The translations under genes were made by a program, and so were the position numbers. DNA of 64,000 bases from Ornithinimicrobium cryptoxanthini (lineage in GTDB: Bacteria; Actinomycetota; Actinomycetes; Actinomycetales; Dermatophilaceae), in assembly GCF_023923205.1 (NCBI RefSeq), contig NZ_CP099490.1, forward strand, positions 1,426,001-1,490,000, given 5' to 3'. This document shows, piece after piece, positions 1 to 8,416 of this stretch. The notes under the pieces were generated by a model that saw only the letters and a program-made list of their open reading frames with translations, searched no databases and was not told the origin of the DNA. Within the stretch, counting starts at the first letter, position 1. Each line of letters opens with the position of its first letter.

Positions 1-50
1 ACAAGTTTGAGCAGCGCTGGGACAAGCGCCGCGAGGAGGGCCCGTTCTAG
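1..50 (+). CDS. C-terminal end of an unidentified protein (partial)
   Basis: An open frame enters from the left edge and ends at the TAG at 48-50, giving a basic and acidic tail (KFEQRWDKRREEGPF). A perfect hairpin follows 30 bases later, as expected after a rightward gene. Too little is present to name a family, and the frame is inferred only from the stop and the terminator. Confidence 0.4.
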   Translation, partial: KFEQRWDKRREEGPF

Positions 51-80
51 CAGCACCCGCCACATCGCACGAGCACAGAA

Positions 81-103
81 AGCCCCCGCCACCGGCGGGG
101 GCT
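81..103. terminator. Bidirectional terminator hairpin
   Basis: A perfect 10-bp stem (AGCCCCCGCC with GGCGGGGGCT) closes a 3-base loop. It lies between the rightward gene ending at 50 and the leftward aminotransferase ending at 124, so it can serve both. No strong T-run follows on either strand. Confidence 0.75.
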
Positions 104-123
104 CTCGTGTGTTGGCCGACCCC

Positions 124-1374
124 TCAGAGCGCCGCCGCGACGGTCTGGGACCACACCTGCGCCGCCTCGTCGACCTGCTCCTCGGTGACCACGAGGGCTG
201 GGATCATCCGGACCACCTGACCCCAGGCGCCGCAGGTCAGCAGCAGCAGCCCGTTCTCTGCGGCGGCCTGCTGGACCCGGGTGGCCGCAGCGCCGTCGGG
301 CTTGCCGTCGGCATCGCGGAACTCGGTGCCCAGCATCAGGCCCAGGCCGCGCACGCCCGCGATGGCGTCGTGCTGGCCGGCGACCTCCTCGAGGGCGGCC
401 CGCAACTGCTTGCCACGCTGGTCCGCGTTCTCGACCAGGTGCTCGTCACGGATCACCTCGAGGGTGGCCAGGGCCGCGGCGCACGCGACCGCGTTGGCGC
501 CGTACGTGCCGCCCTGGGAGCCCGGCCAGGCCTTGCTCATCAGCTCCTCGGAGGCGGCGATGGCCGACAGCGGGAAGCCCGAGGCGATGCCCTTGGCTGT
601 GATCAGGATGTCGGCGGTGGCGTCGAAGTGCTCGTGCGCCCAGAAGCGCCCGGTGCGGCCCCAACCGGTCTGCACCTCGTCCAGGATCAGGAGGATCCCG
701 TGCCGCTCCGCCCGTTCACGCAGTCCGGCCAGGAACTCCGTGGTCGCCGGGACGTAGCCGCCCTCACCGAGGACAGGCTCGACCAGGAAGGCGGCGGTGT
801 CCTCGGGGCTGGTCAGTGTCTGCAGGGTGTAGTCCAGCTGCCGGAGGGCGAACTCGGTGGTCTCCTCCTGCGACCAGCCGTAGTGGCTGGGGTCGGGGAA
901 GGGGGTGACGGTGACCCCGGCCATCAGCGGTGCGAACCCGGAGCGGAACTTTGTCCCCGATGTCGTCAGCGACGCTGCCGCGACCGTCCGCCCGTGGAAC
1001 CCGCCGTGGAAGACGACCACGTTGGGGCGCCCGGTCGCCTGACGAGCGAGCCGGAGCGCGGCCTCGACCGCCTCCGAGCCGGAGTTGGCAAAGAAGACCC
1101 GGTCCAGCCCCTGGGGCAGGACCTCACCAAGACGCTCGGTCAGGTCCAGCAGCGGGCGGTGCATGACGGTCGTGTACTGCGCATGGATGATCTTGGCGAT
1201 CTGCTCCTGCGCGGCGGCCACGATCCTCGGGTGGCTGTGACCGGTGCTGGTGACCCCGATGCCGGCGGTAAAGTCCAGATATCGGCGATCATCCTCGTCC
1301 CAGAGAAGAGCACCCTCACCGCGAGCAGCGATCACTGGGGTGGCCTGTTTGAGGATGGGGGACAGCGCGACCAT
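124..1374 (-). CDS. Class III PLP aminotransferase (GabT/DoeD/Atf-like)
   Basis: A 416-residue class III aminotransferase of the omega-amino acid family, which moves an amino group from substrates such as 4-aminobutyrate or 2,4-diaminobutyrate to a keto acid. The cofactor lysine is K261 in ITAKGIASGFPLS, preceded by the LDEVQTGWGRTG motif (231-242) and by NSGSEA (97-102). Start is ATG with AGGAGG six bases upstream. It is divergent from the aldehyde dehydrogenase at 1450 with a 16-bp palindrome between them. In proteobacterial ectoine clusters an aminotransferase (atf/doeD) and a semialdehyde dehydrogenase (ssd/doeC) also occur together, so diaminobutyrate is a candidate substrate; GABA is equally possible from sequence alone. 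Confidence 0.88.
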   Translation of the reverse strand: MVALSPILKQATPVIAARGEGALLWDEDDRRYLDFTAGIGVTSTGHSHPRIVAAAQEQIAKIIHAQYTTVMHRPLLDLTERLGEVLPQGLDRVFFANSGSEAVEAALRLARQATGRPNVVVFHGGFHGRTVAAASLTTSGTKFRSGFAPLMAGVTVTPFPDPSHYGWSQEETTEFALRQLDYTLQTLTSPEDTAAFLVEPVLGEGGYVPATTEFLAGLRERAERHGILLILDEVQTGWGRTGRFWAHEHFDATADILITAKGIASGFPLSAIAASEELMSKAWPGSQGGTYGANAVACAAALATLEVIRDEHLVENADQRGKQLRAALEEVAGQHDAIAGVRGLGLMLGTEFRDADGKPDGAAATRVQQAAAENGLLLLTCGAWGQVVRMIPALVVTEEQVDEAAQVWSQTVAAAL

Positions 1375-1395
1375 CGGAGCCTCCTGACTCTTGAT

Positions 1396-1411
1396 AGATT
1401 GTCGACAATCT
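1396..1411. promoter_or_regulatory. Palindromic operator, probable GntR/FCD site 1
   Basis: AGATTGTCGACAATCT is a perfect 16-bp palindrome in the 75-bp gap between the divergent aminotransferase and aldehyde dehydrogenase. The core ATTGTCGACAAT recurs at 4500-4511, and with one changed central base at 9278-9289. FCD-type GntR regulators typically bind short TTGT/ACAA palindromes. A possible -10 (TAGATT, 1395-1400) for the rightward gene overlaps its left half, so binding would block both promoters. The regulator assignment is inference from the GntR gene at 3041. Confidence 0.75.
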
Positions 1412-1449
1412 TGCCTTGCGAGCGTAGCGCAGAACCTGGAGGTGGTTCG

Positions 1450-2946
1450 ATGAGCCCGACGAGCACGACGTCACCGACATCCGAAGCGACCCATGACGAG
1501 CAACGGGTGCTGGACGCCGTCCCGCGTCAGCTGTTCATCGACGGTCAGTGGAGCGATGCCACCGCTGGTGCCACCTTCGAGGTCCTCGACCCCTCGACAG
1601 GACAGGCGATCGCCTCCGTGGCGGACGCGACGGCGGAGGACGGGATGCGTGCCATGGACGCCGCCGTGAGCGCACAGGCCGACTTCGCCGCCACCTCGCC
1701 GCAGCAGCGCTACGACTGGTTGATGGGCGCGTTCCACCTGTTGCACGAGCGGATCGATGACCTGGCCCTGCTGATGACGCTGGAGATGGGCAAGCCGCTG
1801 GCGGAGTCCAGGGGAGAGATCACCTATGCAGCCGAGTTCCTGCGCCACTTCGCAGGCGAGGCGCTGCGCGTCCAGGGCGGCTACCAGCGCTCACCGGCCG
1901 GCAACGCCCGGTTCCTGATCACCCGCCAGCCGGTGGGCCCGAGCTTGCTGATCACACCGTGGAACTTCCCGATGGCCATGGGGACCCGCAAGATCGCCCC
2001 TGCCATCGCGGCCGGGTGCACCAGCGTGATCAAGCCGGCCCAGCAGACGCCGCTGTCGATGCTGGCCTTCATCGACATCCTGCGCGAGGTGGGTCTGCCG
2101 TCCGGCGTGGTCAACGCGGTCACCACCTCCGACTCCGGCGGGGTGATGGAGCCGTTGATCCGCTCCGGCAAGGCCCGCAAGCTCTCGTTCACCGGCTCGA
2201 CCAAGGTCGGCAAGATTCTGCTGGAGCAGTGCGCCGAGAAGGTGCTCCGCACCTCGATGGAACTGGGTGGCAACGCCCCGTTCCTCGTCTTCGAGGACGC
2301 TGACGTGGATGCTGCGGTGGAGGGTGCGCTCGCGGCCAAGATGCGCAACATGGGGGAGGCCTGCACGGCTGCCAACCGCATCTATGTGCACGAGAGCGTC
2401 ATCGAGGAGTTCGGCTCGCGGCTCGCTGAGGCTATGGCGGCACTGCCGGTCGGGCGCGGCACCGGTGAAGGCGTGCGGGTGGGCCCGTTGATCGACCAGG
2501 ACGCCCAGGACAAGGTCACCACCCTGGTCGCGGACGCCGTGGACCGGGGCGCGCAGGTGCTCACCGGTGGGTCAGCACCCGAGGGTGAGGGCTACTTCTT
2601 CACCCCGACCGTGCTCACCGGGGTGTCGACCGATGCCCGGATGGCCTCGGAGGAGATTTTTGGGCCGGTCGCGCCGCTGACGCCGTTCAGCACTGAGGAC
2701 GAGGCGGTGGCGGCAGCCAACGACACCCCGTTCGGGCTGGTCTCCTACGTCTACACCACCAACCTCCAGCGTGCGCTGCGGGTGGCGGAGGCTCTGGAGA
2801 GCGGCATGGTCGGACTCAACCAGGGCGTGGTCTCCAACCCGGCGGCCCCCTTCGGCGGCATCAAGGAGTCCGGGCTCGGGCGAGAGGGCGGCTCCGTCGG
2901 CCTCGACGAGTTCCTCGAGATCAAGTATGTCGGGATCGCCATGTGA
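1450..2946 (+). CDS. NAD(P)-dependent aldehyde dehydrogenase, succinate-semialdehyde type
   Basis: A 498-residue aldehyde dehydrogenase that oxidises an aldehyde to its acid. The general-base glutamate is E271 in MELGGNAPF and the nucleophilic cysteine is C305 in GEACTAANR; LLITPWNFP (167-174) is the usual nucleotide-site motif. Closest by motif are GabD/succinate-semialdehyde and aspartate-semialdehyde dehydrogenases. The ATG is chosen because GGAGG (1438-1442) lies seven bases upstream; the frame stays open further upstream but there it covers the divergent gene and operator. Paired with the aminotransferase at 124, it would oxidise the semialdehyde that enzyme produces. Confidence 0.88.
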   Translation: MSPTSTTSPTSEATHDEQRVLDAVPRQLFIDGQWSDATAGATFEVLDPSTGQAIASVADATAEDGMRAMDAAVSAQADFAATSPQQRYDWLMGAFHLLHERIDDLALLMTLEMGKPLAESRGEITYAAEFLRHFAGEALRVQGGYQRSPAGNARFLITRQPVGPSLLITPWNFPMAMGTRKIAPAIAAGCTSVIKPAQQTPLSMLAFIDILREVGLPSGVVNAVTTSDSGGVMEPLIRSGKARKLSFTGSTKVGKILLEQCAEKVLRTSMELGGNAPFLVFEDADVDAAVEGALAAKMRNMGEACTAANRIYVHESVIEEFGSRLAEAMAALPVGRGTGEGVRVGPLIDQDAQDKVTTLVADAVDRGAQVLTGGSAPEGEGYFFTPTVLTGVSTDARMASEEIFGPVAPLTPFSTEDEAVAAANDTPFGLVSYVYTTNLQRALRVAEALESGMVGLNQGVVSNPAAPFGGIKESGLGREGGSVGLDEFLEIKYVGIAM

Positions 2947-2960
2947 GCACGCCGCCTCCC

Positions 2961-3039
2961 GTGCAGTTGGCCGGATAGTTCGCGCGGAACCCGGACCTCG
3001 TGTGAAGGATGCGTGCAGTTGGACGGGTCGTTCGCGCGG
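2961..3039. repeat. Intergenic repeat, family A (two copies plus linker)
   Basis: The gap between the convergent genes at 1450 and 3041 contains two near-identical 27-base units, at 2961-2987 and 3013-3039, both starting GTGCAGTTGG and ending TTCGCGCGG. They are separated by a linker with CCCGGACCTC and GTGAAGGAT. The same elements, in the other orientation and with the linker CCGGGCTCTG, form the array at 48985-49165. The pattern suggests a dispersed palindromic repeat of the REP type. Confidence 0.6.
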
Positions 3040-3040
3040 C

Positions 3041-3730
3041 TCAGCCGATGGTGCCGGTCGCCGTGGTCGTCCCACTGAGTCGCTCAACGGCATCCTGCAT
3101 GTGCGCGACGATCAGCCGGTCGGTGATCGCGGGGTCTCCCTCGGCGAAGGACCGGGCGATCGCCTCGTGCTCCCCGACCCGGGTCTCCGGGACCGTGTAG
3201 GTCGCCGCGAGCGCGTGGATGCACATCCGCGTCTCGGTCAGCAGGGTGTCGTGAATCCTGTGCAGCCGAGGGCTCTGCGCCGCGTCCACGAGGGTGCGGT
3301 GGAAGGCGATGTCGGCGTTGGTGAACGCCGCCGTGTCGCGCGCGTGCGCCGCACGCGCCATGTCTGCGGTGATGCCGAGCAGGTCGACCGCGGCCGACCC
3401 GGGGTCGAGCCGGTGGACCTGGGCGGCAGCGGTCCGCTCGACTGCCTCTCGCGCGAGATACATGTCGGCGACGTTCTCGGGGGTCATCTCAATGACAAAC
3501 AGGCCACGGTTGCGGATCGAGATGAGCAGTCCCTCCTGGGTCAGGCGCTGCAGCCCCTCGCGCAGCGGACCACGGCTGACGCCCAGCTGGCTGGCATAGG
3601 CGGCCTCGCCGAGCTGACTGCCCGGTGCGATCTGCCCGCTGGCGATGGCCTCGCGCACCCGGGAGGCGATCATGCTGGGAGTCGACTCCTGGGGCAGTGG
3701 TTCGACCTGTCCCGGATCGGCCTTGCTCAT
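3041..3730 (-). CDS. GntR-family regulator, FCD subgroup
   Basis: A 229-residue transcription regulator. Residues about 18-85 form the winged helix (ASQLGVSRGPLREGLQRLTQEGL), and about 90-220 form the all-helical FCD ligand domain with its usual Asp/His metal-site residues (NADIAFHRTLV, GEHEAIA, AHM). Start ATG overlaps the stop of the racemase-like gene upstream (ATGA at 3727-3730), so the two are translationally coupled. The operon promoter carries a palindromic site at 4500-4511, which suggests autoregulation. It is the only regulator gene in the island and the natural candidate for the three palindromes. The effector may be a pathway intermediate such as a 2,4-diaminobutyrate derivative; that is inference. 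Confidence 0.9.
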   Translation of the reverse strand: MSKADPGQVEPLPQESTPSMIASRVREAIASGQIAPGSQLGEAAYASQLGVSRGPLREGLQRLTQEGLLISIRNRGLFVIEMTPENVADMYLAREAVERTAAAQVHRLDPGSAAVDLLGITADMARAAHARDTAAFTNADIAFHRTLVDAAQSPRLHRIHDTLLTETRMCIHALAATYTVPETRVGEHEAIARSFAEGDPAITDRLIVAHMQDAVERLSGTTTATGTIG

Positions 3731-4473
3731 GACGACGTCCGGGTGGGGACAAAGAGGGCTCCGAGTCCGGGCAGCCGCGGCACCGGCCCGAGGAGCCGCA
3801 ACCCCTCGTGGACCGTCACCTGGTTGGCGGTGAGCACCGGCATCCCGGCCGTGCCTTCCAGGTCCTCGATCCAGGACAGAGTGTGCATCGCGGTGTCCGG
3901 CACCAGGACCGCCTGGGCGTCGCGGCGTTCTGCCCCCTCCACGATCGCCATCACCTGCTCGCGCCCGAGGGTCCCCACCTCGGCCGCCGTCACGATGTCG
4001 TGACTGCCCATCGCGGTCACCTCGATGCCGCCCCGCCTCAGGAACGTCACGAAGTGCTCGGCCACATCGTGCGGATAGGACGCCGCGACCGCCACCCGCT
4101 CCGCGCCCAGCGACCGACAGGCCTGGACGAAGGCCAGCGAGGTCGAGGAGGTGGGCAGTCCGGTCAGGTCACTGAGGGCCGCCACCTGCTCGTGCGCCCC
4201 GTCCCAGCCGAAGACGAAGCTGCCGCTGGTGCAGGCCCACATCAGGGCATCGAGTGAGTGCCTCTCCTGCAGGCTGCGGGCACCCTCCGCCAGCCGGTCG
4301 GTGCCACCGAGGTCCAGCAGGGCGTCCACCCGGTGGGCATCCTCACCGACCGAGGTGTGGACCAGCGGCAGCCGCAGCTCGGCGTCCGGCGCGTCCTGGC
4401 GCAGACGCGTCTCCAGACGGGGGTAGTCGTCCTCGGCGCTGTGGCCGGGATACAACAGTCCGATGGTGGCCAT
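3727..4473 (-). CDS. Asp/Glu racemase / maleate isomerase-like protein (EutA-like), second Cys missing
   Basis: A 248-residue member of the Asp/Glu racemase superfamily, the group that includes maleate cis-trans isomerase, arylmalonate decarboxylase and ectoine-utilisation protein EutA. The first catalytic cysteine is present as C81 in ACTSGSF. The second, normally in a xSCTxLxT motif, is replaced by D193 in VPDTAMHTL. The C-terminal signature LTANQVTVHEGLRLLG matches the paralogue at 8413, which keeps both cysteines. Start ATG follows AGGAGG. It is the first gene of a two-gene operon with the GntR regulator. Loss of one cysteine suggests a decarboxylase-like or non-catalytic role rather than two-base racemisation. 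Confidence 0.8.
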   Translation of the reverse strand: MATIGLLYPGHSAEDDYPRLETRLRQDAPDAELRLPLVHTSVGEDAHRVDALLDLGGTDRLAEGARSLQERHSLDALMWACTSGSFVFGWDGAHEQVAALSDLTGLPTSSTSLAFVQACRSLGAERVAVAASYPHDVAEHFVTFLRRGGIEVTAMGSHDIVTAAEVGTLGREQVMAIVEGAERRDAQAVLVPDTAMHTLSWIEDLEGTAGMPVLTANQVTVHEGLRLLGPVPRLPGLGALFVPTRTSS

Positions 4474-4499
4474 GAGCCGCCTCCTGGGGCGCGAGTCAG

Positions 4500-4511
4500 A
4501 TTGTCGACAAT
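4500..4511. promoter_or_regulatory. Palindromic operator, probable GntR/FCD site 2
   Basis: ATTGTCGACAAT, a perfect 12-bp palindrome, sits 26 bases upstream of the racemase-gntR operon and just past the stop of the M20 gene. On the minus strand a possible -10 (TAGTAT, 4515-4510) overlaps its upstream edge, so a bound repressor would cover the transcription start. Same core as site 1 at 1396. Confidence 0.75.
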
Positions 4512-4512
4512 A

Positions 4513-5868
4513 CTAGGCTGCCGGGCCACCCAGGAGGCGCAGCGCGGCCAGCGCATAGCAGCGCGCCGCCACCACCAGCTCGTCCACGCCGACGGACTCG
4601 TCCGCGCGGTGTGCCTGGACATTGACCGAGCCCGGGCCGAGCACCAGCACCGGCACGTCCCACCGCTGCGCCACGTGGCCCCCGTCGCAGGACGCCGTCC
4701 AGCCACCCAACGGTTGGCCCGGTCCACCGGCCGCGTCCAGGGCAGCGTCGACGAGGCTCACGAAAGGGTCCTCGGGCGCCGTCTCAAACCCGGGCATGTC
4801 CATCGGCGACTCCACCGACCAGGTCAGCCCCCGGTCCTCGAGCCCGAGGGTCGCCACGCGCTCCCGCACTCCGGCCAGCATGGAGGCGCCGCTCTCACCC
4901 GGCATCAGCCGGCGGTCGACCTCGATCCGGCACTCGGCCGGGACGACGCTGCCACCGGTGCCACCGGCGACCACCCCGACGTTGAACGTCGGCGCGCCCA
5001 CCAACGGGTGCGGGTCGGCGGCATACTCGTGGTGCCAGCGCTCCAGGTCGCTGATGATCGTGGCGGCACCATAGATCGCGTTGCGCCCGTCGTCCGGGCG
5101 CCCGGCGTGCGCTGCCTGCCCCTGCACCGAGATCGACAGATAGCTGGCCCCGCGTGCCGCGATGATCGTCTGCAGGTCGGTGGGCTCGGCGACGATGCAC
5201 CCCAGCAGCGCGGGGTGGCTCCGGGCGACCCAGTCCTGCACGCCCAGCCCGTTCTGCTCCTCGTCCATCAGCGCGACGAGGTGGACCGGGCCGCGGAGCG
5301 GCACACCGGCCTGCCGCAGCGCCGACATGGCGATCAACGCGCTGGCCAGACCGCCCTTCATGTCGGTGGCACCTCGGCCGAACAGGCGCCCGTCGTGCAG
5401 CACGGCAGCGAACGGGTCGACCGTCCAACCGTCTCCGACCGGGACCACATCCGTGTGCCCCAGCACGAGCAGTCCCGGTGGGGCGTCCTGGTCGGCCCAG
5501 TGGGCACCGACCCGGCCGGTGCCCGGCAGGGTCACCGTCACGTTGGGGCGCCCCTCGACCACGTCGTATGCCGTGTGCTCCAGTCCCAGCTCAGCTGCCA
5601 GCTCGCCGAGCACGGCAGCCGTGGCTGCCTCCTGGCCCGGCGGGTTCTCGCCGGGTGCCCGCACCAGGCGCTGCGCGGTTGAGACCAGCGCGTCGACCGA
5701 GATGAGGTCGAGGACCGCCTGTTCTGCGGCAGTGACGATGGACGACGGCGGCGCTGACGACGATGGCGCTGGCGACGATGGCGCTGGCGACGACGACGGT
5801 GACGCTGACGACGCTGACGACGGTGAGGCTGGTGCTGACGCTAGCGACGACGACTCCGGCACGGTCAC
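4513..5868 (-). CDS. M20-family amidohydrolase/deacylase (ArgE/DapE-like)
   Basis: A 451-residue di-zinc deacylase that removes acyl groups from N-acyl amino acids. Metal and catalytic residues are visible: H138 and D140 in GHTDVVP, D169 in GRGATDMKGG, E203/E204 in DEEQNG, E228 in VAEPTD, and a late His in VNVQAHRADE. The first 45 residues are almost only Ser, Ala and Pro, encoded by a GAC/GGCGCT-type repeat at about 5740-5860, which is unusual for a cytoplasmic M20 enzyme. The GTG start at 5868 is supported by its GTGA overlap with the upstream aminotransferase stop. In an ectoine-like pathway it would deacetylate N-acetyl-diaminobutyrate, a step done by an AstE-type protein (DoeB/EutE) in proteobacteria. 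Confidence 0.85.
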   Translation of the reverse strand: MTVPESSSLASAPASPSSASSASPSSSPAPSSPAPSSSAPPSSIVTAAEQAVLDLISVDALVSTAQRLVRAPGENPPGQEAATAAVLGELAAELGLEHTAYDVVEGRPNVTVTLPGTGRVGAHWADQDAPPGLLVLGHTDVVPVGDGWTVDPFAAVLHDGRLFGRGATDMKGGLASALIAMSALRQAGVPLRGPVHLVALMDEEQNGLGVQDWVARSHPALLGCIVAEPTDLQTIIAARGASYLSISVQGQAAHAGRPDDGRNAIYGAATIISDLERWHHEYAADPHPLVGAPTFNVGVVAGGTGGSVVPAECRIEVDRRLMPGESGASMLAGVRERVATLGLEDRGLTWSVESPMDMPGFETAPEDPFVSLVDAALDAAGGPGQPLGGWTASCDGGHVAQRWDVPVLVLGPGSVNVQAHRADESVGVDELVVAARCYALAALRLLGGPAA

Positions 5869-7079
5869 GCGGTGCTCTCCCGCAACCGGTCGACGGCGGC
5901 GCGCAGCCGGGCCACCCCTTCGCGGATCCGGTCCGGTGCCGTCGACGCGAAGCAGAGCCGCAGGTCGTGGGGGAAGCGCTTGGCGGGGGAGAAGGCGTTG
6001 CCGGGGATGTAGGCCACGCCCTCCGCCAGGGCCACCTCGAAGAGCGCCTCGGTGTCGACCGGCTGGTCGAAGCTGACCCAGAGGAAGAAGCCGCCCTCGG
6101 GGTCGGTCCAGTGCGCCAGGTCGGCGAAGTGCTCGCTGAGCGACTCCTGCATCGCGACCTTGCGGCGCTGGTACTCAGCCCGCTGGGTGACGAGGTGGTC
6201 CGCCAGGTGCCCCTCGCGCAGGAACCCGGCCACCAGACGCTGGGCGGGCAGGTTGGTGCAGGTGTCCATCGCCTGCTTGGCGGCGATGAGCAGCGGCTGG
6301 AGGCTGGGATCGGCGTCGACCCAGCCCACGCGCAGCCCGGGCGCGATGATCTTGCTGAACGTGCGGACCGAGAAGACCAGCGGGTCACCCTCCGCGAGCT
6401 CGTGCAGGGTCGGCACGTCGGTCCCGGCAAAGCGCAGCAGTCCGTAGGGGTCGTCGTCGATGACCACGCTGCCCCACCTCAGGGCCAGCTCGAGCAGGCG
6501 GCGCCGGCGCTCCAGGCTCATCGTGGTGCCCGAGGGGTTCTGGAAGGTCGGGACGGTGTAGATCGCCTTGGGCGCCCGACCGGTGCGCTCGACCTCCTGC
6601 GCCAGGAACTCCACGTCCATGCCGTCCGTGTCGACCGGCACCTCGAGCAGCTCGGCCTGGTAGGACAGCGCGGTGCCGCTGCCGTTGGTGTAGGTCGGGG
6701 ACTCGACCACGACGAGGTCACCGGGGTCGACGAAGAGCTTGCAGGCCAGATCAAGCCCCTGCATCCCGCCGGCGGTGATGGTCAGCCGGTCGGCGCTCGT
6801 CTCGTCGCTGGTGCCCTCCAGCGCGCGCAGGAGCGCCTCGCGGATGCTCGGGTCACCCTCGGTCGCCGCATAGTCGAAGGCGTCGGCACCCTTGAGCTCG
6901 GTCGCCGCGATCTCGGTGAGCACCTCGGTGGGGATCGCCTCGGCCGCCGGACTGCCCATGGCGAAGCGCACGATGTCGTGGGTCTGCGCGGCCAGCAGGG
7001 AGGTGCTGGAGTCGATCGGGCTGCCGATCATGTGGCTGGCACGGGCTGCCATCCGGCTCTGCAGGTCGGTGGTGGTCAC
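5865..7079 (-). CDS. PLP-dependent aminotransferase, fold type I (LysN/MocR C-domain-like)
   Basis: A 404-residue class I/II aminotransferase. K243 in RTFSKIIAPGLRVGW should bind PLP, with IDDDPYGLLRF (207-217) and TVPTFQNPSGTTMS (175-188) typical of 2-aminoadipate aminotransferase and MocR-type C-terminal domains. It has no DNA-binding domain. The GTG start at 7079 follows AAAGGA; an open frame further upstream lacks family similarity. It lies 83 bp after the ectoine-hydrolase-like gene and overlaps the next gene by GTGA. It may be the transaminase for the deacetylated diamino acid, or act on an amino acid made later in the pathway. Confidence 0.85.
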   Translation of the reverse strand: MTTTDLQSRMAARASHMIGSPIDSSTSLLAAQTHDIVRFAMGSPAAEAIPTEVLTEIAATELKGADAFDYAATEGDPSIREALLRALEGTSDETSADRLTITAGGMQGLDLACKLFVDPGDLVVVESPTYTNGSGTALSYQAELLEVPVDTDGMDVEFLAQEVERTGRAPKAIYTVPTFQNPSGTTMSLERRRRLLELALRWGSVVIDDDPYGLLRFAGTDVPTLHELAEGDPLVFSVRTFSKIIAPGLRVGWVDADPSLQPLLIAAKQAMDTCTNLPAQRLVAGFLREGHLADHLVTQRAEYQRRKVAMQESLSEHFADLAHWTDPEGGFFLWVSFDQPVDTEALFEVALAEGVAYIPGNAFSPAKRFPHDLRLCFASTAPDRIREGVARLRAAVDRLRESTA

Positions 7080-7104
7080 CTGGATCAGTCCTTTGGTCGG
7101 GGTG

Positions 7105-7136
7105 GGTTGCGTATGTCGTGGGTTGCGTATGTCGTG
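7105..7136. repeat. Two exact 16-bp direct repeats in an operon gap
   Basis: GGTTGCGTATGTCGTG occurs twice back to back (7105-7120 and 7121-7136) in the 83-bp gap between the ectoine-hydrolase-like gene and the downstream aminotransferase gene. It could be a slippage product or a tandem protein site; no open frame of note crosses it. Confidence 0.6.
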
Positions 7137-7162
7137 GGGCGGCGGTCGTCCCAGCGTCTCAG

Positions 7163-8416
7163 TCAGGGTTTCACCAGCAGCCCCTGGGGGACGTCGGTGA
7201 GCAGCGCGTGCCCGGTCGGGGTCAGCAACACCGACTCGGAGGTCTCGTAACCCCAGTTGTCCTGCCACATGCCCAGGATGATGTGGAAGGCCATGCCCGC
7301 GGCCAGCGGGGTCTCCTCCTCCGCGCGCAGGCTGACGGTGCGCTCGCCCCAGTCCGGGGGATAGCCGATGCCGATCGAGTAGCCGATCCGTGACTCCTTG
7401 AAGAACCCCCGCCGCTCGATGCAGGCGATGAACGCGGCGTGCACCTCGCGCCCGGTCGTGCCGGGGGTGAAGATGTCCAGCGCGGCAGTCAGTCCCTCGG
7501 CGACAGCCTCGGAGCAGTCCCGCAGCCGTGGCGTCGGCTCGCCCAGGCTGACGGTGCGTGCCAGCGGGGCGTGATAGCGGTCGTGGACGCCGGCCAGCTC
7601 GATGGTCGTGGCCTCGCCGGAGCGCAGCGACTGCTGGCTCCAGGTCAGGTGAGGCGTCCCGGCCGACGCGCCGGTCGGCAGCATCGGCACGATGGCGGGG
7701 TAGTCGCCCCCGACCCCTGGTGTGCCGAAGGCCTGGGCGCGCTGGATCTCGGAGACCACCTCATACTGCGGTGCCCCGGCCAGCACGCCCTCGAGGCCGA
7801 TCGTCATGGCGGCCGTGGCGATCCGACCGGCCAGCAGCAGCTTCGTCTGCTCCTGCGGGCTCTTGATCACCCGCACCCAGTTCACCAGCTCGTGGCTGTC
7901 GATGAGCGAGGCCTGCCGGATCCGGCCGTGCAGCGCCAGGAACCCGCGCGGCGAGAAGAAGTGCGCGTCGGTCTCGACGCCGATGACCACCTCGGCCCCG
8001 TCCTCGAGCACGCCGATCTCGAGCGCCCGCTCGGTGATCCAGTCCCACGGGTGGATATCGGGTCGGTGCACGTAGTGCTCGGGATAGCCGTGGATCTGCT
8101 CCGGGCCCAGACAGCACGTGTGGTGTGCGCCCTGGGCGTCCATCGCGCGGGCAAACAGGTGCGCCGGACCTGCCGCAGGCACGATGATCGCCTGCGGCAT
8201 ATAGAACGACCACGCGTTGTAGCCGGTCAGATAGAAGAGGTTGGCCGGGTCGACCACGACCAGGCTGGCCATGCCGCGCTCGTGCATCAGCTCCTGGACG
8301 CGGGCCAGCCGGTCGGCATACTCCGTCAGAGAGAACACACCCTGTGGGTCGGTCTCCTCGGGAGTGGCCTGGTCAGACGCGCCGGGGTAGGGCAGGGCGG
8401 GCGAGATCGTGGTCAC
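7163..8416 (-). CDS. Ectoine hydrolase-like protein (DoeA/EutD), M24 creatinase fold
   Basis: A 417-residue pita-bread-fold protein of peptidase family M24. Motifs match those I know from ectoine hydrolase DoeA/EutD: LTGYNAWSFYMPQ near residue 60, GGDYPAIVP, PHLTW, and GYPPDWGERTVSLR followed by a TSES segment and a C-terminal LVKP. Metal ligands of true Xaa-Pro peptidases are absent (for example HAPLARTV where GYxxDxTRT is expected), as in creatinase and DoeA. DoeA opens the ectoine ring to N-acetyl-diaminobutyrate. The GTG start overlaps the upstream stop (GTGA, 8413-8416). Exact substrate (ectoine, hydroxyectoine or another cyclic amide/amidine) is not proven. Confidence 0.85.
   Translation of the reverse strand: MTTISPALPYPGASDQATPEETDPQGVFSLTEYADRLARVQELMHERGMASLVVVDPANLFYLTGYNAWSFYMPQAIIVPAAGPAHLFARAMDAQGAHHTCCLGPEQIHGYPEHYVHRPDIHPWDWITERALEIGVLEDGAEVVIGVETDAHFFSPRGFLALHGRIRQASLIDSHELVNWVRVIKSPQEQTKLLLAGRIATAAMTIGLEGVLAGAPQYEVVSEIQRAQAFGTPGVGGDYPAIVPMLPTGASAGTPHLTWSQQSLRSGEATTIELAGVHDRYHAPLARTVSLGEPTPRLRDCSEAVAEGLTAALDIFTPGTTGREVHAAFIACIERRGFFKESRIGYSIGIGYPPDWGERTVSLRAEEETPLAAGMAFHIILGMWQDNWGYETSESVLLTPTGHALLTDVPQGLLVKP

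Noticed and set aside
7..1449. In-frame extension upstream of the aldehyde dehydrogenase
   Set aside because: It runs antisense to the intact aminotransferase and through the operator; the residues have no family similarity and the real ATG at 1450 has a good ribosome site.
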